DNA of 64,000 bases from Vitreoscilla sp. (lineage in GTDB: Bacteria > Pseudomonadota > Gammaproteobacteria > Burkholderiales > Burkholderiaceae_C). This document shows positions 8,604 to 16,345 of the stretch, piece by piece. The stretch lies in assembly GCA_018780145.1 (NCBI GenBank), contig JADMKA010000011.1:1-64000 (forward strand). The letters are read 5' to 3'. The notes under the pieces were generated by a model, which worked only from the letters and a program-made list of their open reading frames with translations, was not told where the DNA came from and did no database searches. Numbering within the stretch: the first letter of the stretch is position 1; each line of letters begins with the position of its first letter. The position numbers were made by a program, and so were the translations under genes.

Positions 8604-8894
8604 ATGGCTGTGTACGTGATCGCCGACCTGCAGGAGATCCTCGATCCGGCCGACTACACCGGCTACCGGGAGCAGGCACCCGCCACCATCGCGGCACATG
8701 GGGGCCGCTACCTGGCCCGCGGAGGCGCCACCGAGTCGCTGGAAGGCGACTGGCTGCCCGCGCGCACGGTGATCCTCGAATTCCCGACGAAAGCGCAGTT
8801 CCAGGCCTGGTGGGACTCGCCGGAGTACCAGGCCATCCGGCCGATCCGCGAACGCAGCACGCGCTCTCGCCTGCTGGTCACCGAGGGCCTCTGA
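8604..8894 (+). CDS. DUF1330 family protein
   Basis: 96 residues. MAVYVIADLQEILDP, GGRYLARGG, ARTVILEFP and FQAWWDSPEYQAIRPIRE are the typical blocks of DUF1330, a ferredoxin-like alpha/beta fold of the dimeric alpha-beta barrel group with unknown function. The start is the ATG of ACCATGGCT. It follows the cupin gene closely and is probably in the same transcript. Confidence 0.87.
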   Translation: MAVYVIADLQEILDPADYTGYREQAPATIAAHGGRYLARGGATESLEGDWLPARTVILEFPTKAQFQAWWDSPEYQAIRPIRERSTRSRLLVTEGL

Positions 8895-8895
8895 G

Positions 8896-10113
8896 ATCGC
8901 CGCACCCCTGAACGACCTGCGCGGCGCCGCGCGCCTGGCCACCGACGCCACCACCGGCCTGGCCAACCTGGTCGAGGCGATGCACGAGCGCATCGCCCGC
9001 GTGCCCGTTGTCGGCCGCGCGGCGGCGGATGGCCGCACCAGCGGCATCACCGGGCTCGTCTACCGCTCCATCCGTGGCGTCACCCAGGTCGTCGGCGGCA
9101 GCCTGGATGCGTTGCTGGGCGCGCTGGTGCCGGCGCTCGGGCCGGTAGAGGAGGGGGCCGACGACGTTCCGCCACGGCGCGAGCGGGAGGCCATCGTCGC
9201 GGCCTTGAACGGCGTGATGGGCGACTACCTCGCCGAGAGTGGCAATCCGCTGGCCCTGACCATGACCATGCGCAGCGGCGGTCGGCCGCTGGTGCTCGAG
9301 CGTGCCGCACTGGCGCAGCGCCTGCCCGGGGCCACCGGCCGCCTGCTGGTTCTGGCCCACGGCCTGTGCATGAACGACCTGCAGTGGCAGCGCGACGGCC
9401 ACGACCATGGCGCCATGCTGGCCCGCGAGCGAGGCTTCACGCCGGTCTACCTGCACTACAACACCGGCCTTCACGTGTCGCTCAACGGCCGGATGCTGGC
9501 GGCGCAGCTTGAACAACTGGCCGATGCCTGGCCGGTGCCGCTGGAGCGCACGGTGTTGCTGTGCCACAGCATGGGCGGCCTGCTTGCTCGCAGCGCCTAC
9601 CATCAGGCCTGCCTGGCAGGCATGCGCTGGCCGGCGCGGATCGACGAGATGGTCTTTCTCGGCACGCCGCATCATGGCGCGCCGCTGGAGCGGGCCGGCC
9701 ACTGGATCGACATCCTGCTGGGCGCGGCGCCCTATGCCGCACCGTTTGCCCGCCTGGGCAAGCTGCGCAGTGCCGGCATCACCGACCTGCGGCACGGCAA
9801 CCTGCTCGACGAAGACTGGGTCGGGCGCGACCGCTTCGCCCGCGGCACCGACAGGCGCCAGCCCGTGCCGCTGCCCGAAACCGTGCGCTGCCTGGCCATC
9901 GCCGCCACCACGGGCGAGGAGCGTGGCGACCTGAAGGACCGCCTGCTCGGCGATGGCCTGGTGCCGCTGGACAGTGCCCTGGGCCGCCACCCCGATCCGG
10001 CGCGGGCACTGGCTTTCGCCGAAGACCGCCAATGGGTCGGCCACGGCATCAACCACATGGCCTTGCTGAGCCACCCCGAGGTGGCCGCGCAGTTGCTGCG
10101 CTGGGTGGCTTGA
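8896..10113 (+). CDS. Alpha/beta-hydrolase (lipase/esterase-like), start uncertain
   Basis: RLLVLAHGLCMND forms the oxyanion region and LLCHSMGGLLARSAYH carries the nucleophile serine; late Asp (DGLVPLDSA) and His (VGHGINHMALL) complete a likely triad. It resembles cytosolic triacylglycerol-lipase-like hydrolases. The first ATG is at 8980, but the frame is open and protein-like upstream (LNDLRGAARLATD...LVEAM), with no ATG, GTG or TTG. An ATC at 8896 lies eight bases after AGGG (8884-8887) and two after the previous stop, so a rare ATC start is proposed. Length is 405 residues from there, 377 from the ATG. Confidence 0.75.
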   Translation: MAAPLNDLRGAARLATDATTGLANLVEAMHERIARVPVVGRAAADGRTSGITGLVYRSIRGVTQVVGGSLDALLGALVPALGPVEEGADDVPPRREREAIVAALNGVMGDYLAESGNPLALTMTMRSGGRPLVLERAALAQRLPGATGRLLVLAHGLCMNDLQWQRDGHDHGAMLARERGFTPVYLHYNTGLHVSLNGRMLAAQLEQLADAWPVPLERTVLLCHSMGGLLARSAYHQACLAGMRWPARIDEMVFLGTPHHGAPLERAGHWIDILLGAAPYAAPFARLGKLRSAGITDLRHGNLLDEDWVGRDRFARGTDRRQPVPLPETVRCLAIAATTGEERGDLKDRLLGDGLVPLDSALGRHPDPARALAFAEDRQWVGHGINHMALLSHPEVAAQLLRWVA

Positions 10114-10116
10114 GGT

Positions 10117-10140
10117 GGGGCACCCGGGTGCCGGCGTACC
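10117..10140 (+). repeat. Third copy of the GGGCACCC palindromic repeat
   Basis: It begins three bases after the hydrolase stop and shares with the 7936 copy the order GGGGCACCCGG, TGCCG and GTAC. A further GGCACT...GAGGTGCC follows, allowing a larger fold. Both longer copies directly follow a stop codon. Confidence 0.45.
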
Positions 10141-10202
10141 GGCCCCGGCACTCGGTTGAGGTGCCAAAAGACCTTCGCCCTGGCGCCGGGGCGGCCGAGG
10201 GT

Positions 10203-10364
10203 GTACTATGCGCGCTGTAGGTATGCTCCAGACCGTCTATTCGTAGGTCCCCTCTGTTTCACGCTGACACTCGTCAGTGCGCTCCGGTCGACTTCTCCAT
10301 CGATGACTTTCCTGGCGTCTCTGCACTGCGTTGCATGTGCGCGCGGTAATTGAAAGGAATCGAT
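10203..10364 (+). promoter_or_regulatory. Probable long 5' leader of the cold-shock gene
   Basis: A TACTAT box at 10204-10209 is a possible -10. It would leave a leader of about 150 bases, the usual length for temperature-responsive cspA leaders. It contains a clear hairpin, CGCTGAC (10262-10268), loop ACTC, GTCAGTG (10273-10279). The leader is pyrimidine-rich and less GC-rich than its surroundings. No promoter or structure has been tested. Confidence 0.45.
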
Positions 10365-10577
10365 ATGACGACTCAAACCGGAACCGTGAAATGGTTCGAC
10401 GAAGGCAAGGGCTTTGGCTTCATCACGCCGGACGGCGGTGGCAAGGACCTCTTTGCCCACTTCAGCCAGATCCGCGGTGGTGGCTTCAAGAGCCTGGCCG
10501 AAAACCAGCGCGTCGAGTTTGAAGTGACGCAGGGCCAGAAGGGCCCGCAAGCTTCGAACATCGGCCCGGTGGCTTGA
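10365..10577 (+). CDS. Cold-shock protein, CspA family
   Basis: 70 residues, a single OB-fold cold-shock domain with both RNA-binding motifs: KGFGFI (RNP1) and DLFAHF (RNP2), and the opening [14 protein letters not shown]. CspA proteins are RNA chaperones that melt mRNA structure. The start is set by AAAGGAA upstream of ATGACGACT. It is followed by a strong intrinsic terminator and an infA gene. Confidence 0.95.
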   Translation: MTTQTGTVKWFDEGKGFGFITPDGGGKDLFAHFSQIRGGGFKSLAENQRVEFEVTQGQKGPQASNIGPVA

Positions 10578-10619
10578 TCGCCACCCAGACCATTGGCGCG
10601 CCCGCGCGCCTCTGACCAG

Positions 10620-10650
10620 ACCGCGGCCTTGGCCGCGGTTTTTCTTTTTC
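10620..10650 (+). terminator. Intrinsic terminator after the cold-shock gene
   Basis: A perfect nine-base stem ACCGCGGCC / GGCCGCGGT with a two-base loop (10620-10639), followed by a T-rich run to 10649. It lies 43 bases after the cold-shock stop and only 11 before the infA start, so read-through past it would be needed for infA unless infA has its own initiation. Confidence 0.85.
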
Positions 10651-10660
10651 TGGAGGGCCC

Positions 10661-10909
10661 ATGGCCAAGGAAGAACTCATAGAAATGAGCGGCGTGGTCG
10701 ACGAGATCCTGCCCGATCTGCGCTGCCGCGTGACCCTGGAAAACGGTCACCAACTGGTCGCCTACACCTCGGGCAAGATGCGCAAGCACCACATCCGCAT
10801 CCTGGCGGGCGACAACGTGTCGCTGGAGCTGTCGCCGTACGACCTGAGCAAGGGCCGCATCACATTCCGCCACCTGGATCGCCGCCGCCCGTCTCCGACG
10901 CAACGCTGA
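10661..10909 (+). CDS. infA: Translation initiation factor IF-1 (second-copy type)
   Basis: 82 residues with the S1/OB fold of IF-1: [49 protein letters not shown] and [20 protein letters not shown]-1 occupies the ribosomal A site during initiation. The C terminus is longer than the classic 72-residue form. Linkage to a cold-shock gene rather than ribosomal protein genes suggests the accessory IF-1 found beside the main copy in many betaproteobacteria. GGAGGG lies just upstream of the ATG. Confidence 0.93.
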   Translation: MAKEELIEMSGVVDEILPDLRCRVTLENGHQLVAYTSGKMRKHHIRILAGDNVSLELSPYDLSKGRITFRHLDRRRPSPTQR

Positions 10910-11060
10910 TCCGACACCGCCGCCACACCACCTGTCGCCCCTGGCGACGGCCCGTGGCGCTCTCGCGGCGGTTCGTCGCACGGCGCTGGCGGCGCCACCG
11001 ACCGGTTCCTACAGTGCACCCATCGCAACACGTTTTGCGGTGCCACCCAAGGAGCCGATC

Positions 11061-11249
11061 ATGTTCAAGCAAGCCACCCACCACGCCACCGCCATCGCCC
11101 TCGCGGCCTTGACGACCCTGGCCACGCTGGCCGGTCTGGACACCCTGGCCACCGGCCATCACGCCACGGCCACGCTGGTCGCCCAGGCCGATGCCGCGCC
11201 AGCCGACTACCAAGTGGTGGTCACCGCCCGCCGCCTCTCCCACGCCTGA
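11061..11249 (+). CDS. Small exported protein, unknown
   Basis: 62 residues starting at an ATG with AAGGAG at 11049-11054. MFKQATHHATAIALAALTTLATLAGL is a long hydrophobic segment that could be a signal peptide or anchor; the rest is Ala/Thr-rich and ends PADYQVVVTARRLSHA. No family is recognised. It sits six bases before a small membrane-protein gene. The upstream spacer has a CCTACAG (11008-11014), a half-site of the GTAGG-N6-CCTAC motif seen elsewhere. Confidence 0.6.
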   Translation: MFKQATHHATAIALAALTTLATLAGLDTLATGHHATATLVAQADAAPADYQVVVTARRLSHA

Positions 11250-11255
11250 CGCATC

Positions 11256-11465
11256 GTGGGCGCGCTGATGCTCTTCATCGGCTTCTGCCTGCTGTGCGTG
11301 CTGTGCTGGCCGCTGGCCCTGCTGGCGCTGATCCTCGCGCCGCTGGTGTGGCTGCTGTCACTGCCCTTCAGGCTGCTCGGCCTGGCCGTGGGGGCCATCT
11401 TCTCGCTGATCGGCGCGCTGCTGCTCCTGCCGGCGCGCCTGATCGAGCGCCTGGGCCGCGGCTGA
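11256..11465 (+). CDS. Small membrane protein, unknown
   Basis: 69 residues, almost wholly hydrophobic (MLFIGFCLLCVLCWPLALL, then a second and third segment) with basic end ARLIERLGRG: two or three membrane helices. The start is a GTG at 11256 or an ATG at 11268. It closely follows the 62-residue gene and may be cotranscribed. No recognised domain. Confidence 0.6.
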   Translation: MGALMLFIGFCLLCVLCWPLALLALILAPLVWLLSLPFRLLGLAVGAIFSLIGALLLLPARLIERLGRG

Positions 11466-11468
11466 AGT

Positions 11469-12716
11469 TCAGTTCATCGAGTGGATCATCTCGCGCACGC
11501 GCGGATAGATCTGCTGGCGCCAGCGCCGGCCGCTGAACACCCCGTAGTGCCCCACGCCCAACTGCACGTGGTGGCTCTTCATCCAGGGCTTGATGCCGCT
11601 GCACAGGTCGTGCGCGGCCACCGTCTGGCCGATGGCGCAGATGTCGTCGCGCTCACCTTCCACGGTGAACAAGGCGGTGCGCCGGATCGCCGCGGTGTCC
11701 ACCGGCTCGCCGTTCAGCACCATCGTGCCGCGCGCCAGGGTGTACTCCTGGAACACCTGGGCCACGGTCTCCAGATAGAACTCGCCCGGCAGGTCGTTGA
11801 CCGCAAAGTACTCGTCGTAGAAATCCGCCGTCGCGTCGGCCTGGTCATGGTCACCCTTGAGCCGGTGGCGGTACAGATCCACGAAGGCCTGGCGGTGTCG
11901 GTCCGGGTTCATGCTCATGAACGCGCTGAGCTGCAGGAAGCCCGGGTAGACACGCCGGCCCGCGCCGGGATAGCGCCAGGGCACGTGGTGCACCAGGTGC
12001 TTGTCGAACCAGTCGATTGGCTTGCTGGTGGCCAGCTCGTTGACCTGGGTCGGGTTGATGCGGCAGTCGATCGGCCCGGCCATCAGCGTCATGCTGCGCG
12101 GCTGGGCCGGGTGCTCGCGCTGCGCCATCAGGGCCACGGCGGCCAGCACCGGCACACAGGGCTGGCACACCGCCACCAGGTGCGTGCCTTCGCCCAGCGC
12201 CTCGATGAAGCCGATCACGTGCTCCACGTACTCGGCCAGGCCGAAGGCGCCTTCGCGCAAGGGCACCATGCGTCCGTTGTGCCAGTCGGTGATGTAGACA
12301 TCGTGGTCGGCCAGCATGGTGCGCGCCGTGTCGGCCAGCAGCGTGGCGAAATGGCCCGACAGCGGCGCGACGATCAGCACCCGGGGCAACGGCCGGCCAC
12401 CGTCGCCGGCCTGCGCCACGTCCTCGCGCTCGAAGCGCAACAGCGTGCCGAACGGCCGCTGCACCACCACCTGCTCGGTCACGCGCACCGAGGTTTCGCC
12501 GACCTGCACCGATTCGATGCCGAAATGCGGCCGATGGTGGGTCAGGCGCAGGCGTGAGAACAGCTCGCTGGCGGCCGCCGCCTCGCGTGCACCGGGCAAC
12601 GGGGGCCAGTGGCCCAGGCGTTCGAGGCCATGGCCCAGCCAGGACGACGCCCAGCGGGCAGCCTGCTGCCATGGCCCGACGCAATCGGTCACAGTCTGGT
12701 AGGCGTCGTAGAGCAT
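11469..12716 (-). CDS. phaZ: Intracellular PHB depolymerase
   Basis: 415 residues, the length of Ralstonia-type intracellular PHA depolymerases. The start MLYDAYQTVTDC is the family N terminus. LVAVCQPCVPVLAAVALM places the nucleophilic cysteine in the CQPC box that replaces the usual serine; PLSGHFATLL, YITDWHNGRMVPL and the final HHVQLGVGHYGVFSGRRWR (catalytic His) are also diagnostic. It degrades native amorphous PHB granules in the cytoplasm, complementing the phasin. Longer in-frame extension upstream of 12716 overlaps the divergent GST gene and is not family-like. Confidence 0.93.
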   Translation of the reverse strand: MLYDAYQTVTDCVGPWQQAARWASSWLGHGLERLGHWPPLPGAREAAAASELFSRLRLTHHRPHFGIESVQVGETSVRVTEQVVVQRPFGTLLRFEREDVAQAGDGGRPLPRVLIVAPLSGHFATLLADTARTMLADHDVYITDWHNGRMVPLREGAFGLAEYVEHVIGFIEALGEGTHLVAVCQPCVPVLAAVALMAQREHPAQPRSMTLMAGPIDCRINPTQVNELATSKPIDWFDKHLVHHVPWRYPGAGRRVYPGFLQLSAFMSMNPDRHRQAFVDLYRHRLKGDHDQADATADFYDEYFAVNDLPGEFYLETVAQVFQEYTLARGTMVLNGEPVDTAAIRRTALFTVEGERDDICAIGQTVAAHDLCSGIKPWMKSHHVQLGVGHYGVFSGRRWRQQIYPRVREMIHSMN

Positions 12717-12757
12717 GCACCACCAGTGCAAGTTGCGGGCCAAGCCGGGCCGGCCGG

Positions 12758-12792
12758 GCACCAAGCTGGCACGTGGATTGCACGCTTGGTGC
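12758..12792. promoter_or_regulatory. Nine-base inverted repeat between phaZ and the GST gene
   Basis: GCACCAAGC (12758-12766) and GCTTGGTGC (12784-12792) are perfect complements separated by 17 bases, inside the 93-base divergent promoter of phaZ and the GST gene. No T run follows, so an operator or mRNA hairpin near the GST start (12810) is more likely than a terminator. The binding factor is unknown. Confidence 0.45.
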
Positions 12793-12809
12793 AACCCCAG
12801 GAGACCCGG

Positions 12810-13469
12810 ATGGCCCGCAGCACGCTCACCCTCAGCAGCAAGAACTACTCGTCGTGGTCGCTGCGCGGCTGGTTGCTGGCCCGCTTCGCCGGCCTGGAGT
12901 TCGACGAGCTGATGCTGTCGCCGGACGACCCCGGCGCCAAGGCCGAGATGCTGCTGCTGGCGCCGTCGATGCTGGTGCCCTGCCTGCGCCACGGCGGCAT
13001 CACCGTGTGGGACACGCTGGCCATCGGCGAGTACCTGCACGAGATCAAGCCCAAGGCCGGTCTGCTGCCCGCCGAGCGGGCCGCGCGCGCCCACTGCCGG
13101 GCCATCTGCGGAGAGATGCATTCGGGCTTCACCTCGCTGCGCTCGGCACTGCCGATGAACCTCAAGGGTCACTTCCCGAGCTACAAGGTCTGGAGCCGCG
13201 CGGCGACCGACATCGAGCGCGTGCTGCAGATCTGGCACGACTGCCTCACCACCTATGGCGGCCCCTTCCTCTTCGGCCCGCAGCCCGGCATGGCCGACGC
13301 GATGTACGCCCCGGTGGTGACCCGCCTGCGCACCTACGACGTGCGGGTGGCCGACCCGCTGTGCGCCGCCTACTGCCAGGCCATCGTCGGCCTGCCGGAG
13401 ATGGCGGAGTGGACCGCCGCAGCGCTCAACGAACCCGAGGCCATCGACGAACTCGAGGTCGAGTTCTGA
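12810..13469 (+). CDS. Glutathione S-transferase family protein
   Basis: 219 residues. The thioredoxin-like N domain reads LTLSSKNYSSWSLRGWLLAR (1-25, Ser-rich active-site region), with APSMLVPCLRHGGITVWDTLAIGEYLHE giving the cis-Pro and Asp-Thr glutathione contacts. The helical C domain has FGPQPGMADAMYAPVVTRL. Likely a glutathione conjugating or detoxifying enzyme; substrate unknown. Its ATG follows AGGAG. Divergent from phaZ. Confidence 0.9.
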   Translation: MARSTLTLSSKNYSSWSLRGWLLARFAGLEFDELMLSPDDPGAKAEMLLLAPSMLVPCLRHGGITVWDTLAIGEYLHEIKPKAGLLPAERAARAHCRAICGEMHSGFTSLRSALPMNLKGHFPSYKVWSRAATDIERVLQIWHDCLTTYGGPFLFGPQPGMADAMYAPVVTRLRTYDVRVADPLCAAYCQAIVGLPEMAEWTAAALNEPEAIDELEVEF

Positions 13470-13478
13470 TCGCCTGCT

Positions 13479-13931
13479 TCAGGCGGCGGCCTTGAGCGCC
13501 CAGCCCTTGGGCGTGGGCAGTTCGCAGACCGCATCCACATCGATGGTCTTGAAATCCGCCGGGCCGACGATCTCCAGGTACTCCATGTCCGGCGAGTAGT
13601 CGAACAGGTAGTGCCTCACGCCGGGGCGCTGGTGCACGCAGTCGCCGGCGCTGACCAGGGTCTCCTGGTCTTCGTACATGAAGCGGGCCCAGCCGCGCAG
13701 CATGATCACGATGTGGAACTCCGCCTCGTGCCGGTGCCATCCGGTGCCCTTCTCGGGTGCGTTGTGTGCGATCACGAGCTGCGCCAGCACCTTGCCGCGC
13801 GTGGCTTCGGCCACACCGAGATCGCGGTACAGGAAGAAGTCGCGCAGGCCGTCGCCTCGGTATGCGGTGTCCTGGGGCTTGATGTGCGAGAACAGGGTCT
13901 CGCCTCCGGTGTCACGAACCTCTTCGAGCAT
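13479..13931 (-). CDS. Cupin-domain protein (sensor-like)
   Basis: 150 residues from MLEEVRDTGGETLF, with GGAGG before the ATG. The cupin core is TGWHRHEAEFHIVIMLRGWARF and VHQRPGVRHYLFDYSPDMEYLEIVGPADF. Such stand-alone cupins bind a metal or small carboxylate; the reaction is unknown. The last residues, CELPTPKGWALKAAA, fit conserved cupins in this order of bacteria. It is not coupled to its neighbours. Confidence 0.82.
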   Translation of the reverse strand: MLEEVRDTGGETLFSHIKPQDTAYRGDGLRDFFLYRDLGVAEATRGKVLAQLVIAHNAPEKGTGWHRHEAEFHIVIMLRGWARFMYEDQETLVSAGDCVHQRPGVRHYLFDYSPDMEYLEIVGPADFKTIDVDAVCELPTPKGWALKAAA

Positions 13932-13998
13932 GGGAGCCTCCGGGTGCCAGGGTGGGAAGTGCCACCCCGGCATGCATGAAGCATTCCCGGCAGGTCGA

Positions 13999-16128
13999 TC
14001 AGGGCTTCACTTCGTTCGGCGTTTCGTCGCGGCGCTGTTCCTGGCGCTCGCGCTGCCTGGCGTTGGGCTGGCTGGCGGCAGGCAGCGGCTCGGCCGCCTG
14101 GGCCACGGTGGTCGGCCTCGGCGGGTTGGCTCGGGCCTGTGGGCTGGGCGCGGGCTGGGAGGCCCGCGCCGGTGCCGTGGCAGCACCCTCCGAGGCAGGC
14201 GCACCGCGCTTGGCAGCGCGGTCGGCCTTGCGCTCCGCGGCCGACCGGGTGGCGCTGGGGCGCGGCACCGGTGCCGAAGCTGCGTCACGGCCACCGGTGG
14301 TCGGTTCGGCCTGGGTGTTGTTCCGGGCCGCCCTGGCTGCCTTGGCCGCCTGGCGATCTTCGGCCGTGGCCTTGGGGGTGCGAGTCTCGGCCGACGATGC
14401 AGCCTGGCCGGGCTTCGTGGTCGCGGCCTTGGGAGTGCGAGCCTCGGCAGACGATGCAGCCTGGCCAGCCTTCGCGGCTGCGGCCTTGCGCTCCTCGGCG
14501 GGGCGGGCGCGCTCGTCCCGCTCCTTCGTGCTGCGCGCCGGCGCGGAGGCGGTCGGGGGCAGTGCCTTGGCGGCGACCTGCCGGGCTGGCACGACCTTCA
14601 CGGCCGGTGCCGCCGGCGCAGCCGCATTCGGGGGAGCCTTCAGCTCCTTGCGCGTCACCTCGTCGAGCGGCTTGCCCGGCTGCGCGGCGAGGCGCTCCTT
14701 CTGGACCGCGAAGCTGGCCTTGGCCGCTGGCGGTGCGGTACGCGCGACGACGGGCCGCACGAAGGCGCGGGCCGGCGGCTTCGCACCGTCGGCGGCAGCG
14801 CCCCGCACGCTCTTTTCGGTCGGCGCCACCGGGGCGGCGTCGGCCACCTCGCGGCTGTCGATCAGTTCCTTGCTCGGGCGCACGGCCGCTTTGGCCACCG
14901 GCTGCGACTGTGCGAAGGTCTCCTTCGGCACCGCCACCACCGCACCGGGCACCTTGCGGTTCACATAGGTGATGTTGTTGACAGTCTTGTTGATGTAGAC
15001 GTTGTTGACGACGGTCTTGTTGACCACCGTGTTGCTGATGTTGACCTTCTCGAAGTAGGCCGGGCTGACCTTGTAGGCCGGCCGATAGACCTCGCGCGGG
15101 CCCAGCGGGAACCAGGCGATGCCGCCGATGCCGCCGGCCGTGATCTTCAGCTTGAAGTTGTCGCCGCCCACGAACACCACCAGCGCCGGGGCGTAGTAGG
15201 CGCGGCTGCGCACCGGGCCGGGGATCCAGCCCCAGGTGCCGCGGAAGTTGGCCCAGCGGCCATAGTGGGAGACGGCGAAGCCCCAGGGGGCGTCGTCGAC
15301 CCAGGTCCAGCCCCAGGGGTCGACCCAGGCCCAGTGGCCGTCGCGGTACGGTGCCCAGCCCACGGCGACGCGGCTCGGGTACCAGACATGGCCGTAGCTG
15401 GCATCAACGCGCCAGGTGCCGTTGGTGTCCAGATCCTGGTAGCCGACGACGTCGGGCGAGACATAACGCGCCGAGATCGAGCGGTCGTTGGCGCGGTCGC
15501 GTTCGTCGGACCAGCGGTCGAAGTCGTCGCGGCGCGACGGGCCGGCAAAGGCCTCGTCGCGCAGGCCGGTGCCTGTGAAGCGCTGCACCTGGGCCGCTTC
15601 GAGCAGGAACGATTCGCCCTCGCCGGTGACCTCGCCACGGCCTTCGCGCATGTCGATGGTGGTCGCGTTGCCTTCTGCGTCCACGTCGATGCGGTAGACC
15701 GCCGGTTCACGCAGCGTGAAGGCCAGATGCGGCGTGTCGACCTCGACCGACTGGTCGGGCTCGAGCCGTCGCACGTGCACGTACAGGCTGCCTTCGGTCA
15801 ACTGCAGCTGGGTGATGTTGTCGTCGAGGTTCAGCACCGACACGGCGGTGCCGGCGTTCAGACGCAGCATCGCACCGCCGACCTGGATCTCGGCACGCGA
15901 GCCGGTTTCGGCCCACAGCCGGTCACCCGGCGACAGCGGCCGGTTCATGGTGGCCTGGCTCCAGCTGTCTTCACCGGCAGGCGAGAAGCTCACCGTGCCG
16001 CTGAGGTAACCCAGGCGGGCCACCCGGCCGGGGGGATCGGCGATCGCGTGGGTGCCGAAGGCCATCAGGGACAGGCCGGCAGCCAGCGCGAGTGCATGGC
16101 GGCGGAAGGGGAAATTCGGTGTACGCAT
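13999..16128 (-). CDS. Large exported DUF6600/FecR-like protein with Lys/Ala/Pro-rich tail
   Basis: 709 residues: signal peptide (1-30), a FecR-like beta region (about 40-150, RLGYLSGTVSFSPAG...WSQATMNRPLSPGDRLW), a tryptophan-rich DUF6600 block (about 220-330, YGHVWYPSRVAVGWAPYRDGHW), an Asn/Val repeat stretch (NISNTVVNKTVVNNVYINKT), and a 270-residue low-complexity basic tail. The tail holds a tandem 19-residue repeat (AGQAASSAE-RTPKA). It is probably a periplasmic or surface protein; function unknown. A GTAGG-N6-CCTAC dyad lies 112 bases upstream. Confidence 0.8.
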   Translation of the reverse strand: MRTPNFPFRRHALALAAGLSLMAFGTHAIADPPGRVARLGYLSGTVSFSPAGEDSWSQATMNRPLSPGDRLWAETGSRAEIQVGGAMLRLNAGTAVSVLNLDDNITQLQLTEGSLYVHVRRLEPDQSVEVDTPHLAFTLREPAVYRIDVDAEGNATTIDMREGRGEVTGEGESFLLEAAQVQRFTGTGLRDEAFAGPSRRDDFDRWSDERDRANDRSISARYVSPDVVGYQDLDTNGTWRVDASYGHVWYPSRVAVGWAPYRDGHWAWVDPWGWTWVDDAPWGFAVSHYGRWANFRGTWGWIPGPVRSRAYYAPALVVFVGGDNFKLKITAGGIGGIAWFPLGPREVYRPAYKVSPAYFEKVNISNTVVNKTVVNNVYINKTVNNITYVNRKVPGAVVAVPKETFAQSQPVAKAAVRPSKELIDSREVADAAPVAPTEKSVRGAAADGAKPPARAFVRPVVARTAPPAAKASFAVQKERLAAQPGKPLDEVTRKELKAPPNAAAPAAPAVKVVPARQVAAKALPPTASAPARSTKERDERARPAEERKAAAAKAGQAASSAEARTPKAATTKPGQAASSAETRTPKATAEDRQAAKAARAARNNTQAEPTTGGRDAASAPVPRPSATRSAAERKADRAAKRGAPASEGAATAPARASQPAPSPQARANPPRPTTVAQAAEPLPAASQPNARQRERQEQRRDETPNEVKP
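14370..14485 (-). repeat. Tandem 57-base repeat in the DUF6600 tail
   Basis: Two adjacent copies with a 57-base period encode AGQAASSAEARTPKAATTK and PGQAASSAETRTPKATAED. They differ at several bases, indicating an older duplication. The repeat lies in the low-complexity C-terminal tail, where length variation between strains would be expected. Confidence 0.7.
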
Positions 16129-16239
16129 GGTGTTCCTTCTCGTCTCGTGGGCCGGGCGATGCTTCGGCAAGGCGCCCGTTGACGATGAAGTATGGGAAGC
16201 GGTGCCCATGGCGGACAGCAGACGGGTGCTGCAGTTGAT

Positions 16240-16255
16240 GTAGGCCGGGGCCTAC
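16240..16255. promoter_or_regulatory. GTAGG-N6-CCTAC palindrome
   Basis: GTAGG-CCGGGG-CCTAC, a perfect dyad, 112 bases upstream of the DUF6600 start (16128) and 91 before the esterase start (16346). Similar sites occur at 20011, 22123 and 44371, each about 105-127 bases from a start codon. It is proposed as a response-regulator operator; unproven. Confidence 0.5.
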
Positions 16256-16297
16256 GCCGGCATCGTTCTTGCGCTCCGACAACCACCCCGCACCGCT

Positions 16298-16316
16298 GTT
16301 CGCCAGCGCACGGACG
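16298..16316 (+). promoter_or_regulatory. GTKCG-N4-CGMAC promoter palindrome, site 1
   Basis: GTTCG-CCAG-CGCAC followed by GGACG, in the orientation of the esterase gene and ending 30 bases before its ATG. One of eight similar sites in the window. The 5-4-5 geometry resembles Crp/Fnr operators; the regulator is unknown. Confidence 0.5.
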
Positions 16317-16345
16317 AATCGGCCACCGCACCCTATACAGGAGGC

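Noticed and set aside
11469-13238. A 589-codon version of the PHB depolymerase
   Set aside because: The extra N-terminal residues overlap the divergent GST gene and do not resemble the family; the 415-residue form has the expected length.
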